From: Devosia sp. ZB163
GTDB taxonomy: Bacteria > Pseudomonadota > Alphaproteobacteria > Rhizobiales > Devosiaceae
Assembly: GCF_028613635.1 (NCBI RefSeq)
Contig: NZ_JAQRMY010000001.1
Coordinates: forward strand, 784,330-848,329
Direction: 5' to 3'
DNA: 64,000 bases
Under the pieces are notes generated by a model, which saw only the letters and a list, made by a program, of their open reading frames with translations, made no database searches and was not told where the DNA came from. A program made the translations under genes and the position numbers. Position 1 is the first letter of the stretch, and every line of letters starts with the position of its first letter. This document shows, one piece after another, positions 27,448 through 36,488 of the stretch.

Positions 27448-29237
27448 CGGCGTTTCTCGGCGGCGGCCCGGCGGAGCCTGACCGTGAACCGGGCGCCGCT
27501 GCGGTCCTTGCGATTCTCGGCGCTGATCGAGCCGCCATGCGCCTCGACGATCTGCTTGGAGATGGCGAGGCCGAGGCCCGAATGGTCGCCGAAATGCTCG
27601 CCATCCGGCCGGTCGGTATAGAAGCGCTGGAAGATGCGGCTGACATCGCCGCGGATGCCCGGTCCCTCGTCGGTGACGGTGATGATGGCGTGGTCCTCGT
27701 CGGTACGGACGACCACCTGCACCTTGCCCCCCTCGGGCGAGAAGGACACCGCATTGTCGATGAGGTTGTTGATCACCTGGGCAAGGCGGCTGTCATGGCC
27801 GAGGACGATGGGCGAGTAGCGGCTCACATGCTTTTCGAGCACCACGTCGACGTTGCGCTTGGCCGCCACGTCCTTCTGGATCGACACCATGGCGTCGGTG
27901 AGCTGGGCGATGTCGATTCGCTCCGCGCTCTGCCGGGCGAGCTCGGCATCGAGCCGGCTGGCGTTCGAGATGTCGGAGATCAGCCGGTCGAGGCGGCGCA
28001 CATCGTGCTGGATGATGGCGTTGAGCCGCTCGCGGTCCTCGGCCCGCTTGGCCCGCGGCAGCGTCTCCACCGCCGAGCGGAGCGACGTCAGCGGGTTCTT
28101 GAGCTCGTGCGCCACGTCCGCAGCGAAGCGCTCGATCGCCTCGATGCGGTTGTAGAGCGCCGAGGTCATCGAGCGCAGCGCCTTCGAAAGGTGGCCGACC
28201 TCATCGGTACGCTCCGGGAACTCCGGGATTTCGGCGCGGCTGGTGGCGGTCGACTGCACTTTCTCGGCAGCGCTGGCGAGTCGGCGCAGCGGCCCGGCGA
28301 TGGTGCCGGCGAGGAGCAGCGACAGGATGGTGGTCACCGCTGCCGCAACCAGCGCGATGCGCAGGATGCTCCAGCGTTCGGCCGTCGCGATCTGGTCGAT
28401 GTCGCCCGGCTGGGTCGAAAGCAGCAGCACGCCGACATTGGCGCGCACGCGCTGGATCGGCACGGCCACGGAGACGACGAGCTGGTGCTTCTGGTCGACG
28501 CGCACGATGGCCGTGGCCGAGCCGCCGAGCGCGGCCGCGACCTCGGGATAGCGCGTGCCTTCGTCGGCGCCGAACTCCTGGTATTGCGGGTAATCGTCGC
28601 CCGGCAGCCAGTCCATGAAGGCGTTCCACCAGTCGAGGAGGAAGAAGGTGCCGTTCTCCTGCGGCTTGGTAATCTGCCTCAGGACTTCGCCGCGCGCATA
28701 GAGGTTGGCGCTGTCGAGGATGAGCAGTCCCTGCTCGTCATAGATGCGGGCCCGGGTGCGCGTCGGCGTCACGAGGTTGCGCAACAGCGGCGCGACGCGT
28801 TCGGGGTTGATCGGGAACTCGAGGCTGGGGTCGAAGAAGCTGAGCGGGGAAACCGGCTGGCTGCCCTGCAACTCGATCAGGCGGTCTGGGTTCACCGTGA
28901 TGACGTCACTGTCCACCGTGGCCGAGGCGGCGATGGCTGCGGCGATGATCTCGCCCTGCACGCGCAGGCTCTGCACGCGCGCCTCGATGAGGCCGGTCCG
29001 CCACTGGTTGAGGAACAGGATGCCCACCACCAGCACGGCGAGGCCGGCGAGGTTGAGCACGATGATGCGGCGCGCCAGACTCGAAAAGATCGTCAGCGCG
29101 AGCAAGCGCCGCACCTGCCGGATGCCGGTCAGCACGGCATGGCCGACCGCCCCGGCGATCCGGTTGAGCTTCGACATGGCGCGGCCCTGCGCGGACGCGG
29201 GCTTGCGACCCGTCAGATCCTCCTCGGTAACGGCCAA
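27444..29237 (-). CDS. chvG: ChvG-type sensor histidine kinase
   Basis: A 597-residue membrane kinase. TM1 is about 57-78, a large periplasmic sensor spans about 80-290, and TM2 is about 291-313. HAMP follows at about 314-365, HisKA with His377 in FAADVAHELKNPLTS, and HATPase with N-box VINNLIDNAVSFS and GLGLAISK. ChvG/ExoS kinases respond to acid and envelope conditions and phosphorylate ChvI. It is preceded by chvI (7-base gap) and followed by hprK, the classical order. Confidence 0.95.
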   Translation of the reverse strand: MAVTEEDLTGRKPASAQGRAMSKLNRIAGAVGHAVLTGIRQVRRLLALTIFSSLARRIIVLNLAGLAVLVVGILFLNQWRTGLIEARVQSLRVQGEIIAAAIAASATVDSDVITVNPDRLIELQGSQPVSPLSFFDPSLEFPINPERVAPLLRNLVTPTRTRARIYDEQGLLILDSANLYARGEVLRQITKPQENGTFFLLDWWNAFMDWLPGDDYPQYQEFGADEGTRYPEVAAALGGSATAIVRVDQKHQLVVSVAVPIQRVRANVGVLLLSTQPGDIDQIATAERWSILRIALVAAAVTTILSLLLAGTIAGPLRRLASAAEKVQSTATSRAEIPEFPERTDEVGHLSKALRSMTSALYNRIEAIERFAADVAHELKNPLTSLRSAVETLPRAKRAEDRERLNAIIQHDVRRLDRLISDISNASRLDAELARQSAERIDIAQLTDAMVSIQKDVAAKRNVDVVLEKHVSRYSPIVLGHDSRLAQVINNLIDNAVSFSPEGGKVQVVVRTDEDHAIITVTDEGPGIRGDVSRIFQRFYTDRPDGEHFGDHSGLGLAISKQIVEAHGGSISAENRKDRSGARFTVRLRRAAAEKRR

Positions 29238-29244
29238 TTGTCTC

Positions 29245-29964
29245 TTACTGCTCCTTGAAGCGGTAGCCGACGCCGTACAGGGTCTCGATCATCTCGAAGT
29301 CGTCGTCAACCGCCTTGAACTTCTTGCGCAGGCGCTTGATGTGGCTGTCGATGGTGCGGTCGTCGACATACACCTGGTCGTCATAGGCCGCGTCCATCAG
29401 CGCGTTGCGCGACTTGACGACGCCGGGCCGGAGCGCGAGCGCCTGCAGGATCAGGAACTCGGTCACCGTCAGGGTGACGCGCTGCCCCTTCCACGTGCAG
29501 GTATGGCGCTCCTCGTCCATGACGAGCGCCCCGCGTTCGATGAGGGCCTTGCTCGGCTGGGCTTCCACGCCCGGGGTGCCAGGCGCGGCGGAGGGGTCGC
29601 GCGGGGCGGCGCGGCGCAGTACCGATTTCACGCGCTCCACCAGCAGGCGCTGGCTGAACGGCTTGGTGATGAAGTCGTCGGCGCCCATCTTGAGGCCGAA
29701 CAACTCATCGATCTCCTCGTCCTTCGACGTGAGGAAAATCACCGGCACGTCGGATTTCTGGCGGAGCCGCCGCAGCAGTTCCATGCCGTCCATGCGGGGC
29801 ATCTTGATATCGAGGATGGCGAGGTCCGGCCGATCGGCGGTCAGTCCTTCCAGGCCCGAAGCCCCATCGGTATAGGTGGCGACCTGATAACCCTCTGCTT
29901 CGAGTGTCAGGGACACCGAGGTCAGAATATTCCGGTCGTCGTCCACCAGTGCGATCTTGGGCAT
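29245..29964 (-). CDS. chvI: ChvI-type response regulator
   Basis: A 239-residue OmpR-family regulator. The receiver has [10 protein letters not shown], phospho-acceptor Asp52 in [12 protein letters not shown] and Lys in [11 protein letters not shown]; a winged helix follows a linker rich in Pro and Ala. The ATG at 29964 has GGGAGC upstream; a longer start at 29979 lacks such a site. It is transcribed divergently from pckA, with two palindromes between them. Confidence 0.95.
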   Translation of the reverse strand: MPKIALVDDDRNILTSVSLTLEAEGYQVATYTDGASGLEGLTADRPDLAILDIKMPRMDGMELLRRLRQKSDVPVIFLTSKDEEIDELFGLKMGADDFITKPFSQRLLVERVKSVLRRAAPRDPSAAPGTPGVEAQPSKALIERGALVMDEERHTCTWKGQRVTLTVTEFLILQALALRPGVVKSRNALMDAAYDDQVYVDDRTIDSHIKRLRKKFKAVDDDFEMIETLYGVGYRFKEQ

Positions 29965-29993
29965 TGAGCTCCCTTTCATCCAGGTATCGGTGC

Positions 29994-30010
29994 GGCGAAC
30001 ACTGTTCGCC
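29994..30010. promoter_or_regulatory. 17-bp palindrome in the chvI leader
   Basis: GGCGAACA-C-TGTTCGCC is a perfect inverted repeat with one central base, starting 30 bases upstream of the chvI ATG. It is a candidate operator in the chvI-pckA divergent region. The cognate regulator is unknown. Confidence 0.6.
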
Positions 30011-30016
30011 TATCCG

Positions 30017-30045
30017 AATTGTGGCGGACTTTGAGTGCCACAATT
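30017..30045. promoter_or_regulatory. 9-bp inverted repeat with 11-bp spacer, chvI-pckA region
   Basis: AATTGTGGC (30017-30025) and GCCACAATT (30037-30045) are exact inverted copies, with arm centres 20 bases apart. That is two helical turns, the geometry of a dimeric regulator site. It lies about 150 bases upstream of pckA and 55-80 bases upstream of the chvI start. Confidence 0.6.
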
Positions 30046-30193
30046 GCACATAAATAAGGCGTGCGGACCCCAATTGCCAGCATGACGCACTCAACCGAAG
30101 TCGCAGGACTTCTGTCTTAAGCCGGATTCCGGGATGTTCCGGACCCTTCAAGGAGACCTAACTCGTGGTCGTACCAGACCGGGAGTAGCGGCC

Positions 30194-31747
30194 ATGGGCC
30201 ATGAAATTCACGATCAACTTGCAGCGCGTATCGACAAACTCACCACCGTTCGGTGGGATGAACTGCCACCCACACTGGTGGAAACGGCGCTGGCCGAGGG
30301 GGAGGGACGCCTCGCGGCGGGTGGTTCCCTTGCGGTGACGACCGGCGTCTATACCGGCCGCTCGGTCAAGGACAAGTTCATCGTCCGCGATGCGACGACC
30401 GAGCGCCAGGTCTGGTGGGATAACAACCAGCCAATCTCGCCCGATCACTTCGACGTGCTGTTGGCCGACATGCTCGCCGCAACCGCCGAGCGCACCCTGC
30501 ATGGCCAGCATCTCATCGCCGGCGCCGACCCGCGCCATCAGATGAAGGTCAGCGTCTTCACCGAGACGGCCTGGCATGCGCTGTTCATCCGCAACCTGCT
30601 GATCCGCCCGGATGCGCCGGAGGCGACGGCCGCCGACGTCACTATCCTCCACCTGCCCAGCTTCGAGGCCAATCCCGAGCGGCACGGCACGCGCACCGGG
30701 ACGGTGATCGCGCTCGACATGGTGCGCAGGCTCGTCCTGATCGGCGGCACCGCCTATGCCGGCGAGATCAAGAAGTCGGTCTTCTCGCTGTTCAACTACC
30801 ACGCCCCCCTTACCGGGACGATGCCGATGCACTGCTCGGCCAATATCGGCAGGGATGGCGACGTGGCCTTGTTCTTCGGGCTTTCGGGTACGGGCAAGAC
30901 GACGCTGTCGAACGACCCGGAACGCCTGCTCATCGGCGACGACGAGCACGGCTGGACGACCGACGGCGTCTTCAACCTCGAAGGCGGCTGCTACGCCAAG
31001 ACGGTCAAGCTCAGCCCAACGGCGGAGCCCCAGATCCACGCTGCGACGCAGCATTTCGGCACGGTGCTCGAGAACCTGAGGCTCGATGAGCAACTGGTGC
31101 CGCTCTATGACGACATCTCGCTCACCGAGAACACCCGCGCTGCCTATCCGCTCGAGACGCTGCCCGCCGTGGCGGCTGGCGGCGTTGGCGGCAGGCCCAG
31201 GACCGTCGTCTTCCTCACCGCCGATGCCTTCGGCGTGCTGCCGCCGATCGCGCGGCTGACGCCCGAGCAGGCGGCCTACCACTTCCTCTCGGGCTACACC
31301 GCCAAGGTCGCGGGCACCGAACGCGGCATCACCGAGCCGGTCGCGACCTTCTCGGCCTGCTTCGGCGCCCCCTTCATGCCGCTGCACCCGACCGTCTACG
31401 GCCATCTGCTCGAGGAGCGGCTGAGCCAGAGCGGGGCCAGCATCTACCTGCTCAACACCGGCTGGACCGGCGGCGGCTACGGCGTGGGCAAGCGCATCGA
31501 CATCGCCACCACCCGCCGCCTGCTCGACGCAGCGCTCTCGGGCGAACTCGAGCGCGCCGAGCTCCGCACCGAACCGCTGTTCGGCATGCAGGTCCCCCTC
31601 CGCGTCGAAGGCGTCGCTCCCCGCGCCCTCGACCCCCGCGCCGGCTGGGCCGACGTCACCGCCTACGACGCTGCAGCCGCAAAGCTGCAGGACCTGTTCG
31701 CCAAGAACTACAGCAAGTTCGAAGCCGTGAAGGTGGCGGCCGAGTAG
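30194..31747 (+). CDS. pckA: Phosphoenolpyruvate carboxykinase (ATP)
   Basis: A 517-residue enzyme of gluconeogenesis that converts oxaloacetate and ATP to PEP. It shows [17 protein letters not shown], the PEPCK-specific kinase-1a loop [13 protein letters not shown] around residue 230 and IGDDEHGW. The ATG at 30194 ([12 protein letters not shown]) gives a slightly short N-terminus; an ATG at 30134 would add 20 residues with no family resemblance. It is divergent from chvI, the conserved context in Rhizobiales, where ChvI or HprK/HPr status affects its expression. Confidence 0.95.
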   Translation: MGHEIHDQLAARIDKLTTVRWDELPPTLVETALAEGEGRLAAGGSLAVTTGVYTGRSVKDKFIVRDATTERQVWWDNNQPISPDHFDVLLADMLAATAERTLHGQHLIAGADPRHQMKVSVFTETAWHALFIRNLLIRPDAPEATAADVTILHLPSFEANPERHGTRTGTVIALDMVRRLVLIGGTAYAGEIKKSVFSLFNYHAPLTGTMPMHCSANIGRDGDVALFFGLSGTGKTTLSNDPERLLIGDDEHGWTTDGVFNLEGGCYAKTVKLSPTAEPQIHAATQHFGTVLENLRLDEQLVPLYDDISLTENTRAAYPLETLPAVAAGGVGGRPRTVVFLTADAFGVLPPIARLTPEQAAYHFLSGYTAKVAGTERGITEPVATFSACFGAPFMPLHPTVYGHLLEERLSQSGASIYLLNTGWTGGGYGVGKRIDIATTRRLLDAALSGELERAELRTEPLFGMQVPLRVEGVAPRALDPRAGWADVTAYDAAAAKLQDLFAKNYSKFEAVKVAAE

Positions 31748-32053
31748 GGCCGCCCCACATCACCCGGAACAGGACAGTCCCCGCGAAAGCGGGGATTGCG
31801 CTTTGTGACTGCCCGGGACAGCTGTGCGTACCGTATGCTCAACAGGCCTCTCTGCCAGCGACGTCCCAGGGTTCGACCCCAGGGACTCACGCGATGACGC
31901 GACCCGCAGCGAGGCCACGAGGTTCGTGCCGGCGGAGGGATGGGTCCCCGGGTCAAGCCCGGGGATAAAGGCCTCTGCTTGCTTGAACGCTGCCCGCGGG
32001 GGGCGCCTCCGAGTGCCCTCTCCTTGCGCGGCTGGGGAAACTGGAACTCGCTG

Positions 32054-32090
<37 letters not shown>

Positions 32091-32259
32091 CTCGTGCCGT
32101 GCCCGTGCCCGTGCACCGCACCGGCCATCCTTCCACCGTCATCCCCGGGCTTGACCCGGGGACCCAGGGATGGTGCGGCCTCGGCTCAGGGCCATAGGAT
32201 TCAAGCGCGTTGCGAGATGAGGCCGCGGTTCAACCCAGCGACCACACTGCCGGTCGCCC

Positions 32260-32290
32260 CCAAAAACGAAAAAGGCCCCGTTCAGGGGCC
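32260..32290 (-). terminator. Rho-independent terminator of the wall hydrolase gene
   Basis: On the minus strand GGCCCC-TGAAC-GGGGCC (plus coordinates 32274-32290) is followed by TTTTTCGTTTTTG. It lies 24 bases past the stop of the SleB-like gene. Confidence 0.9.
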
Positions 32291-32313
32291 ATTCATCCGC
32301 AGGGCGCTAGAGC

Positions 32314-33144
32314 TTAGTTCGTCGAGTAGAACACGTGCGAGCCGATGGCGGCGACGCGGTTGAAGGTGTGGGACCATTTCGGCGCTACCGCAGTGGTGTG
32401 GTAGAACAGTACCGAGTTGGGCACGACGCCCGGGCGTTCGCCGCGCTGGAACTCGTAGAACGCGTCCTCGGCCAACTGCATCGACCGGTTCCATGCCGTG
32501 CGCTCACGCCCCATGTCGGAGCGGCCGTCGCAGGCGAAGGTGAACTGGCACTTGTAGCGGCCCTTCTCGGCGTTCTGGAACACCACGCCGCAGATGGTCG
32601 ACGGATACTGCTTGCTCATCGCGCGGTTGATGATGACGTTGGCGACGGCAAGCTGGCCCTCGCGGGTCTCGCCGCGCGCCTCGTGATAGATCGCCTGCGC
32701 AAGGCAGAGCTTCTCGCCATCGGCGAGCTTGACGCGCTTGGTGGTCGGGACGAACCCGTCCTGCGCGTAGTTGGTGAGCACCGCAGCGGTGAGCGCCGGG
32801 CCATTGGAGAAGTCGGCCGCCTCGATCGCGTCGAGCGCCTGGTTCTGCTGGCGGGCGATATAGCCCATCAGCACGGCTTCGGTCAGCTCCACCTTCGGGG
32901 TCTCAACGTCGAAACCCTTGAACTGGTCGAGCTGCTGCTTGCGGTCCACATAGGCCTGGAGCAGGGCGTTGGTAAGCTGCGGCTGGGTCGCGGTGTTGAA
33001 TTCCTGGCGCTTCAGCGCCACGCCATCGGTGATGGCGGCGGGAACGACCTCAGCGGAGAGTTCCTGGGCAGACACGGGGGCAAGGGTCACCTGCAGCACG
33101 AATGCTGCGGCCGCAATGGCCAGAGCGTGTGTGAGGACACGCAT
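32314..33144 (-). CDS. SleB-type cell wall hydrolase, secreted
   Basis: A 276-residue protein with a signal peptide (MRVLTHALAIAAAAFVLQ, probable cleavage after PVSAQ). The C-terminal Hydrolase_2/SleB domain has YHEARGETREGQLAVANVI with the likely catalytic glutamate, then CGVVFQ, CQFTFACDG and a final NRVAAIGSHVFY. The middle 100 residues are unassigned. It probably acts as a periplasmic muramidase-like enzyme. A full CtrA box lies 159-173 bases upstream, suggesting cell-cycle control. The start at 33144 fits the signal peptide better than 33171. Confidence 0.9.
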   Translation of the reverse strand: MRVLTHALAIAAAAFVLQVTLAPVSAQELSAEVVPAAITDGVALKRQEFNTATQPQLTNALLQAYVDRKQQLDQFKGFDVETPKVELTEAVLMGYIARQQNQALDAIEAADFSNGPALTAAVLTNYAQDGFVPTTKRVKLADGEKLCLAQAIYHEARGETREGQLAVANVIINRAMSKQYPSTICGVVFQNAEKGRYKCQFTFACDGRSDMGRERTAWNRSMQLAEDAFYEFQRGERPGVVPNSVLFYHTTAVAPKWSHTFNRVAAIGSHVFYSTN

Positions 33145-33494
33145 CAACGGTGCGAACGACCCTGCTCGCAATCTGCCTACCTTCCCCCGATGCCGCCCCC
33201 AGGCAGCGCAGTTCGTCTAGTTACCCTGACCGGCAAGCTAGCCGAGCACGGGCGATGATGGAACCCAGAATTTACAGTTACTTAACCATGAACGTTAGGC
33301 TGTTAAAACGAGGTTAATGCCTTGGTATTGGCGATGAAAGCCCTGATTTTCATGAGTTTTGCGCATGCCTAAGCGGCACTTGCTGCAATAGATAAAAGTT
33401 AAGCGACCCGAATCGTTGCAGGAACGACACAGCGCCGCGCCCCCGTTTTACAGGGGGCGACGGCGGCCGATTCCGGGGGCGATTGAGTCGGTCG
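33145..33494. other. Promoter region of the wall hydrolase gene
   Basis: 350 bases without a gene, A+T-rich from 33260 to 33420. It contains the CtrA box at 33303-33317 and extra TTAA half-sites at 33282-33285 and 33399-33402. The HAD gene on the other side ends at 33495, so any promoter here serves the wall hydrolase. Confidence 0.65.
33303..33317. promoter_or_regulatory. CtrA binding box (TTAA-N7-TTAA)
   Basis: TTAAAACGAGGTTAA is an exact match to the alphaproteobacterial CtrA consensus. It lies in the promoter region of the SleB-like hydrolase, within an A+T-rich patch. Chance occurrence in a 65-70% GC genome is low but not negligible. Confidence 0.65.
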
Positions 33495-34172
33495 TCAGCT
33501 GGCGCTGAACGCCGCGTGCCTGAGGTCGTGGAGACTGTTCATCACAGCGGCGCAGAGGGCGCTGATCTCGTCGGACGGAGCGACGATGTCGGGCACCATG
33601 ATGGTCTGGAGGCCCGCCGCATGCGCCGCCCGCACGCCGGTGTGCGAATCCTCGACCGCGATGCAGTGCTCGGGCGCGACGCCGAGGAGCTTGGCCGCCT
33701 TGAGGTAAGGCTCGGGGTGCGGCTTGGGGTTGGTGACGTCGTCACGCGTCACCACCGCCTGGAAGTCCTCGAGGATGCCGGCGTGGCCCAGATGCCCGAA
33801 CGCGTGCTGCGAGCGCGACGAAGTCGCGACCGCGACCGGAATGCGGCGGGCCTTGATCTCGGCGAGGATCTCGAAGACGCCGGTCTTGACCGGAACGGCT
33901 TCCGCCATGCGCGCCTTCATCAGCGTGCGGCACTTCTCGTCGAACAGCGTATAGGGGAAACTGACGCCATAGGCCTCGACGAGGATGCGGTTGGTCGTCT
34001 CGTGGCTCGAGCCCACGATCGAGTGATGCACCAGGTCGGTCATCTCGAAGCCGAGGTCGGTGCTCACGCTCCACAGGATTTCCCTGAACACCATTTCGGT
34101 GTCGAGGAGTGTCCCGTCCATGTCGAAGATGATGGCGGAGAAAGGCTTGAGCAGTTTCGGCGAAGCAGACAT
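33495..34172 (-). CDS. HAD superfamily hydrolase, beta-phosphoglucomutase-like
   Basis: A 225-residue protein with motif I AIIFDMDGTLLDTE containing the nucleophile Asp and acid/base Asp. Motif II is in VAVATSSRS, followed by a Lys-containing segment TNPKPHPEPYL and motif IV AVEDSHTGVRAAHAAG. The helical cap after motif I places it in subfamily I with phosphatases and phosphomutases of small sugar phosphates. The substrate is not predictable. Confidence 0.9.
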   Translation of the reverse strand: MSASPKLLKPFSAIIFDMDGTLLDTEMVFREILWSVSTDLGFEMTDLVHHSIVGSSHETTNRILVEAYGVSFPYTLFDEKCRTLMKARMAEAVPVKTGVFEILAEIKARRIPVAVATSSRSQHAFGHLGHAGILEDFQAVVTRDDVTNPKPHPEPYLKAAKLLGVAPEHCIAVEDSHTGVRAAHAAGLQTIMVPDIVAPSDEISALCAAVMNSLHDLRHAAFSAS

Positions 34173-34240
34173 GCGGCCGGTATAGGCAGATTTCCTCCGC
34201 GCCGCTACCCTTCGGCTTCTAGCCCCGCCGCCGACCTGCT

Positions 34241-34861
34241 ATGAGCCGGGTAATGAACGCGTTCGATCCATATGACGTGCTGGGGGTTGGCCGGAGCGCT
34301 CGCGCCGCCGAAGTCAAGCTCGCCTATCGCCGAAAAGTGCAGGTAGCTCATCCGGATCGCGGCGGCGACCCCGAGCTGTTCATTCTCGTCGTGCGCGCCT
34401 TCGGCCTTCTCTCCGACCCCGACTCACGCCGCCTGTTCGACGAGACCGGCATCGTCGATGACGAAGCCGTGAAGGGCTATCGGCGCGAGGTCGCGACCAT
34501 CCTCGCCGACATGTTCGATGCTGCCGTGGAAACGGCGGTGGCCACCGGCCTCAAGCTCGAGAGCGTCGATTTCATCGCCCAGATGGCCGCGGCCGTGGTG
34601 ACCGGCCTCGCCGATGCGCGCGTCACGCTGAACCGCACCGACAACGAGATCGGCGCGCTGCAGACCCTGCGCGCCCGCATCCGCCGCACCGACGAGGACC
34701 GCAACCTCTTCGCCGAGCGTCTCGATGCCCAGGTCGCGCTGAAGACCGAGCAGCACCGCAACATCAAGCGGCGCGTCGCCATGCTGGAGACGGCGCTGGC
34801 CGAACTCGGCAACTATCAGAGCGAGACCGAGCTGATCGCCGCGCTCGAGGCGGAAGCCTAG
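34241..34861 (+). CDS. J-domain protein
   Basis: A protein of 202-206 residues; ATGs at 34241 and 34253 are both possible. The N-terminal J domain spans about 1-70, with FDPYDVLGV, KLAYRRKVQVAHPDRGG (HPD motif) and FGLLSDPDSRRLFDETG. There is no Gly/Phe-rich or zinc-finger region, so it is a type III DnaJ-like co-chaperone. The remaining 130 residues are largely helical and charged and probably bind a client. It should stimulate an Hsp70 ATPase. Confidence 0.88.
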   Translation: MSRVMNAFDPYDVLGVGRSARAAEVKLAYRRKVQVAHPDRGGDPELFILVVRAFGLLSDPDSRRLFDETGIVDDEAVKGYRREVATILADMFDAAVETAVATGLKLESVDFIAQMAAAVVTGLADARVTLNRTDNEIGALQTLRARIRRTDEDRNLFAERLDAQVALKTEQHRNIKRRVAMLETALAELGNYQSETELIAALEAEA

Positions 34862-34873
34862 GCCCTCGTCCCC

Positions 34874-34901
34874 GTCATCCCCGGGCTTGACCGGGGGACC
34901 C
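34874..34901. repeat. Palindromic repeat copy overlapping the DUF1810 3' end
   Basis: Matches the GTCATCCCCGGGCTTGACC element also found at 32138 and 43074, with one base substituted. It provides the last codons and the stop of the minus-strand DUF1810 gene. Confidence 0.85.
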
Positions 34902-35315
34902 ATCCGCTCTCTCGAGCAACTCGACCGTCAGCGGGTCCTCCTCGCCGCCATAGTATTTTGCGAGCGCCAGCCGGAACGGCGCCGGATCGTCCGCCGCCCG
35001 GCCGAACAGTGTCATCGACGAGCGGAACTTGAGGTCGTCGGGCACGCCGAAGATCTCGTGCGCCGTCCTTCCCGCAACGCCGTTGACGATCCCCGTGCAC
35101 CCGATGAGCCGCGGCCCGAGCACCGGGTGCGCCAGATAGGCTTTCGCCTCCGCTAGACCGGAGATGCCGAAGCGCCGCGCCGTATCGCTGCGGCCGAGCG
35201 CGGTGAGCTGGGGGAAGATGAACCACATCCAGTGGCTCGCCTTCCGTCCCGCCCGGAGTTCGGCAAGGACGTCGGGGAGCACCCGGTCCTGTGCGGCAAC
35301 GAAATCCTCGAACAT
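34875..35315 (-). CDS. DUF1810 family protein
   Basis: A 146-residue protein beginning MFEDFVAAQDRVLPDVLAEL, with the family core KASHWMWFIFPQL, LAHPVLGPRL and FRSSMTLFGRAA. DUF1810 proteins have no firm function. The ATG at 35315 fits the family; one at 35339 would add eight residues. The last ten residues ([10 protein letters not shown]) and the stop are encoded by a copy of the dispersed palindromic repeat, so the natural C-terminus has been replaced or extended. Confidence 0.87.
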   Translation of the reverse strand: MFEDFVAAQDRVLPDVLAELRAGRKASHWMWFIFPQLTALGRSDTARRFGISGLAEAKAYLAHPVLGPRLIGCTGIVNGVAGRTAHEIFGVPDDLKFRSSMTLFGRAADDPAPFRLALAKYYGGEEDPLTVELLERADGSPGQARG

Positions 35316-35457
35316 GCGGGCGAGCCTACCATGCTCCACCGCCCGGAACGATTGCCGCGCCTCGCAACTTTTTCCTCCGGGCCTGTCGATCCGGCGTCGA
35401 TCCGCTCGTCGTCAGGATAGACGGCGCCATGGGAGCGCCAGTTCCTGGAGAATTGTT

Positions 35458-36336
35458 ATGAAGACCATCCTCTTGACCGCCGCCCTGGCCCTTGGGTTCG
35501 GCTTTGCCTCCGCCGCCCAGGCGGAAACCGCGAAGATCAACGGCCTCGACATGTACTACGAGGTGCATGGCGATGGTGAGCCGCTGGTGCTGCTGCACGG
35601 CGCCTACATGACCATCGACAACAACTGGGGCGCGCTGATCCCGACGCTGAGCCAGGATCACAAGGTCATTGCCGTCGAGCTGCAGGGCCATGGCCGCACT
35701 TCCGACCGCGATACGCCCATCACCTACGAGGGCATGGCCGCGGACGTCGCCGCCCTGCTCGACCAGCTCGGCATCGAGAAGGCGGCGCTGTTCGGCTACT
35801 CGATGGGCGGCGCGCTCGCCATCCGCCTGGCCATCGACCACCCCGACAAGGTGTCCCGCATCGTCGCCGCCTCGGCCGGCTACATCTACAACGAGGAGGT
35901 GATGGGTCCCGACTTCATGAAGATGATCGAGACCATCACGCCCGAGATGTTCGCCAACACCCCGTTCGACGCCGAGTACAAGCGCCTCTCGCCCCATCCC
36001 GAGAAATTCCCGGTTCTGGTCGAAAAGCTGAAGCAGCTCGACGTGAACACCTTCGACTGGTCGGCCGAGTTCAGGGAGATCGAGGTCCCCTCGCTCTATA
36101 TCTTCGGCGACGCCGACATCGTGGGCGCCGACTACATCGCTCGCCATCACAAGGATGCCGGCGGCCTGGTCAACGGCGATATGAACGGCCTGCCCAAGAC
36201 CCAGCTCATGGTCCTGCCCGGCACCAGCCACATCGGCGTGTTCTTCAACCCCGCCAATGTCGAGATCATGAAGATGGTCGTGCCGGTGTTCCTCAAGCAG
36301 CAGCTGCCGGCTGCCCCGCAGATGCCGACGTCGTAA
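35458..36336 (+). CDS. Alpha/beta hydrolase, exported
   Basis: A 292-residue hydrolase with a signal peptide (MKTILLTAALALGFGFASA, cleavage near AQA-E). The fold is shown by LVLLHGAYM (oxyanion HG), the nucleophile elbow GYSMGGA with its serine, the acid in FGDADIVGADY and His in GTSHIGVF. The start at 35458 has CTGGAG upstream. Probably a periplasmic esterase-like enzyme; substrate unknown. A strong terminator follows. Confidence 0.9.
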   Translation: MKTILLTAALALGFGFASAAQAETAKINGLDMYYEVHGDGEPLVLLHGAYMTIDNNWGALIPTLSQDHKVIAVELQGHGRTSDRDTPITYEGMAADVAALLDQLGIEKAALFGYSMGGALAIRLAIDHPDKVSRIVAASAGYIYNEEVMGPDFMKMIETITPEMFANTPFDAEYKRLSPHPEKFPVLVEKLKQLDVNTFDWSAEFREIEVPSLYIFGDADIVGADYIARHHKDAGGLVNGDMNGLPKTQLMVLPGTSHIGVFFNPANVEIMKMVVPVFLKQQLPAAPQMPTS

Positions 36337-36357
36337 GGCGATCTGCGGAAGCGATGG

Positions 36358-36385
36358 AAGGGCCGGCGGGAAACCGCCGGCCCTT
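36358..36385 (+). terminator. Rho-independent terminator after the alpha/beta hydrolase
   Basis: A perfect 12-bp stem AAGGGCCGGCGG / CCGCCGGCCCTT with a GAAA tetraloop, then CGTCTTGTC. It is 22 bases past the stop. Confidence 0.85.
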
Positions 36386-36488
36386 CGTCTTGTCGGAGTG
36401 AACTCCGCATTCATCCTTACGGGGTTTCCTTGCCGCCCGCGGGTGGGAGGCGTGCTGCGCTGACGCCTCGCGATTCGGGGAGGCGGCT

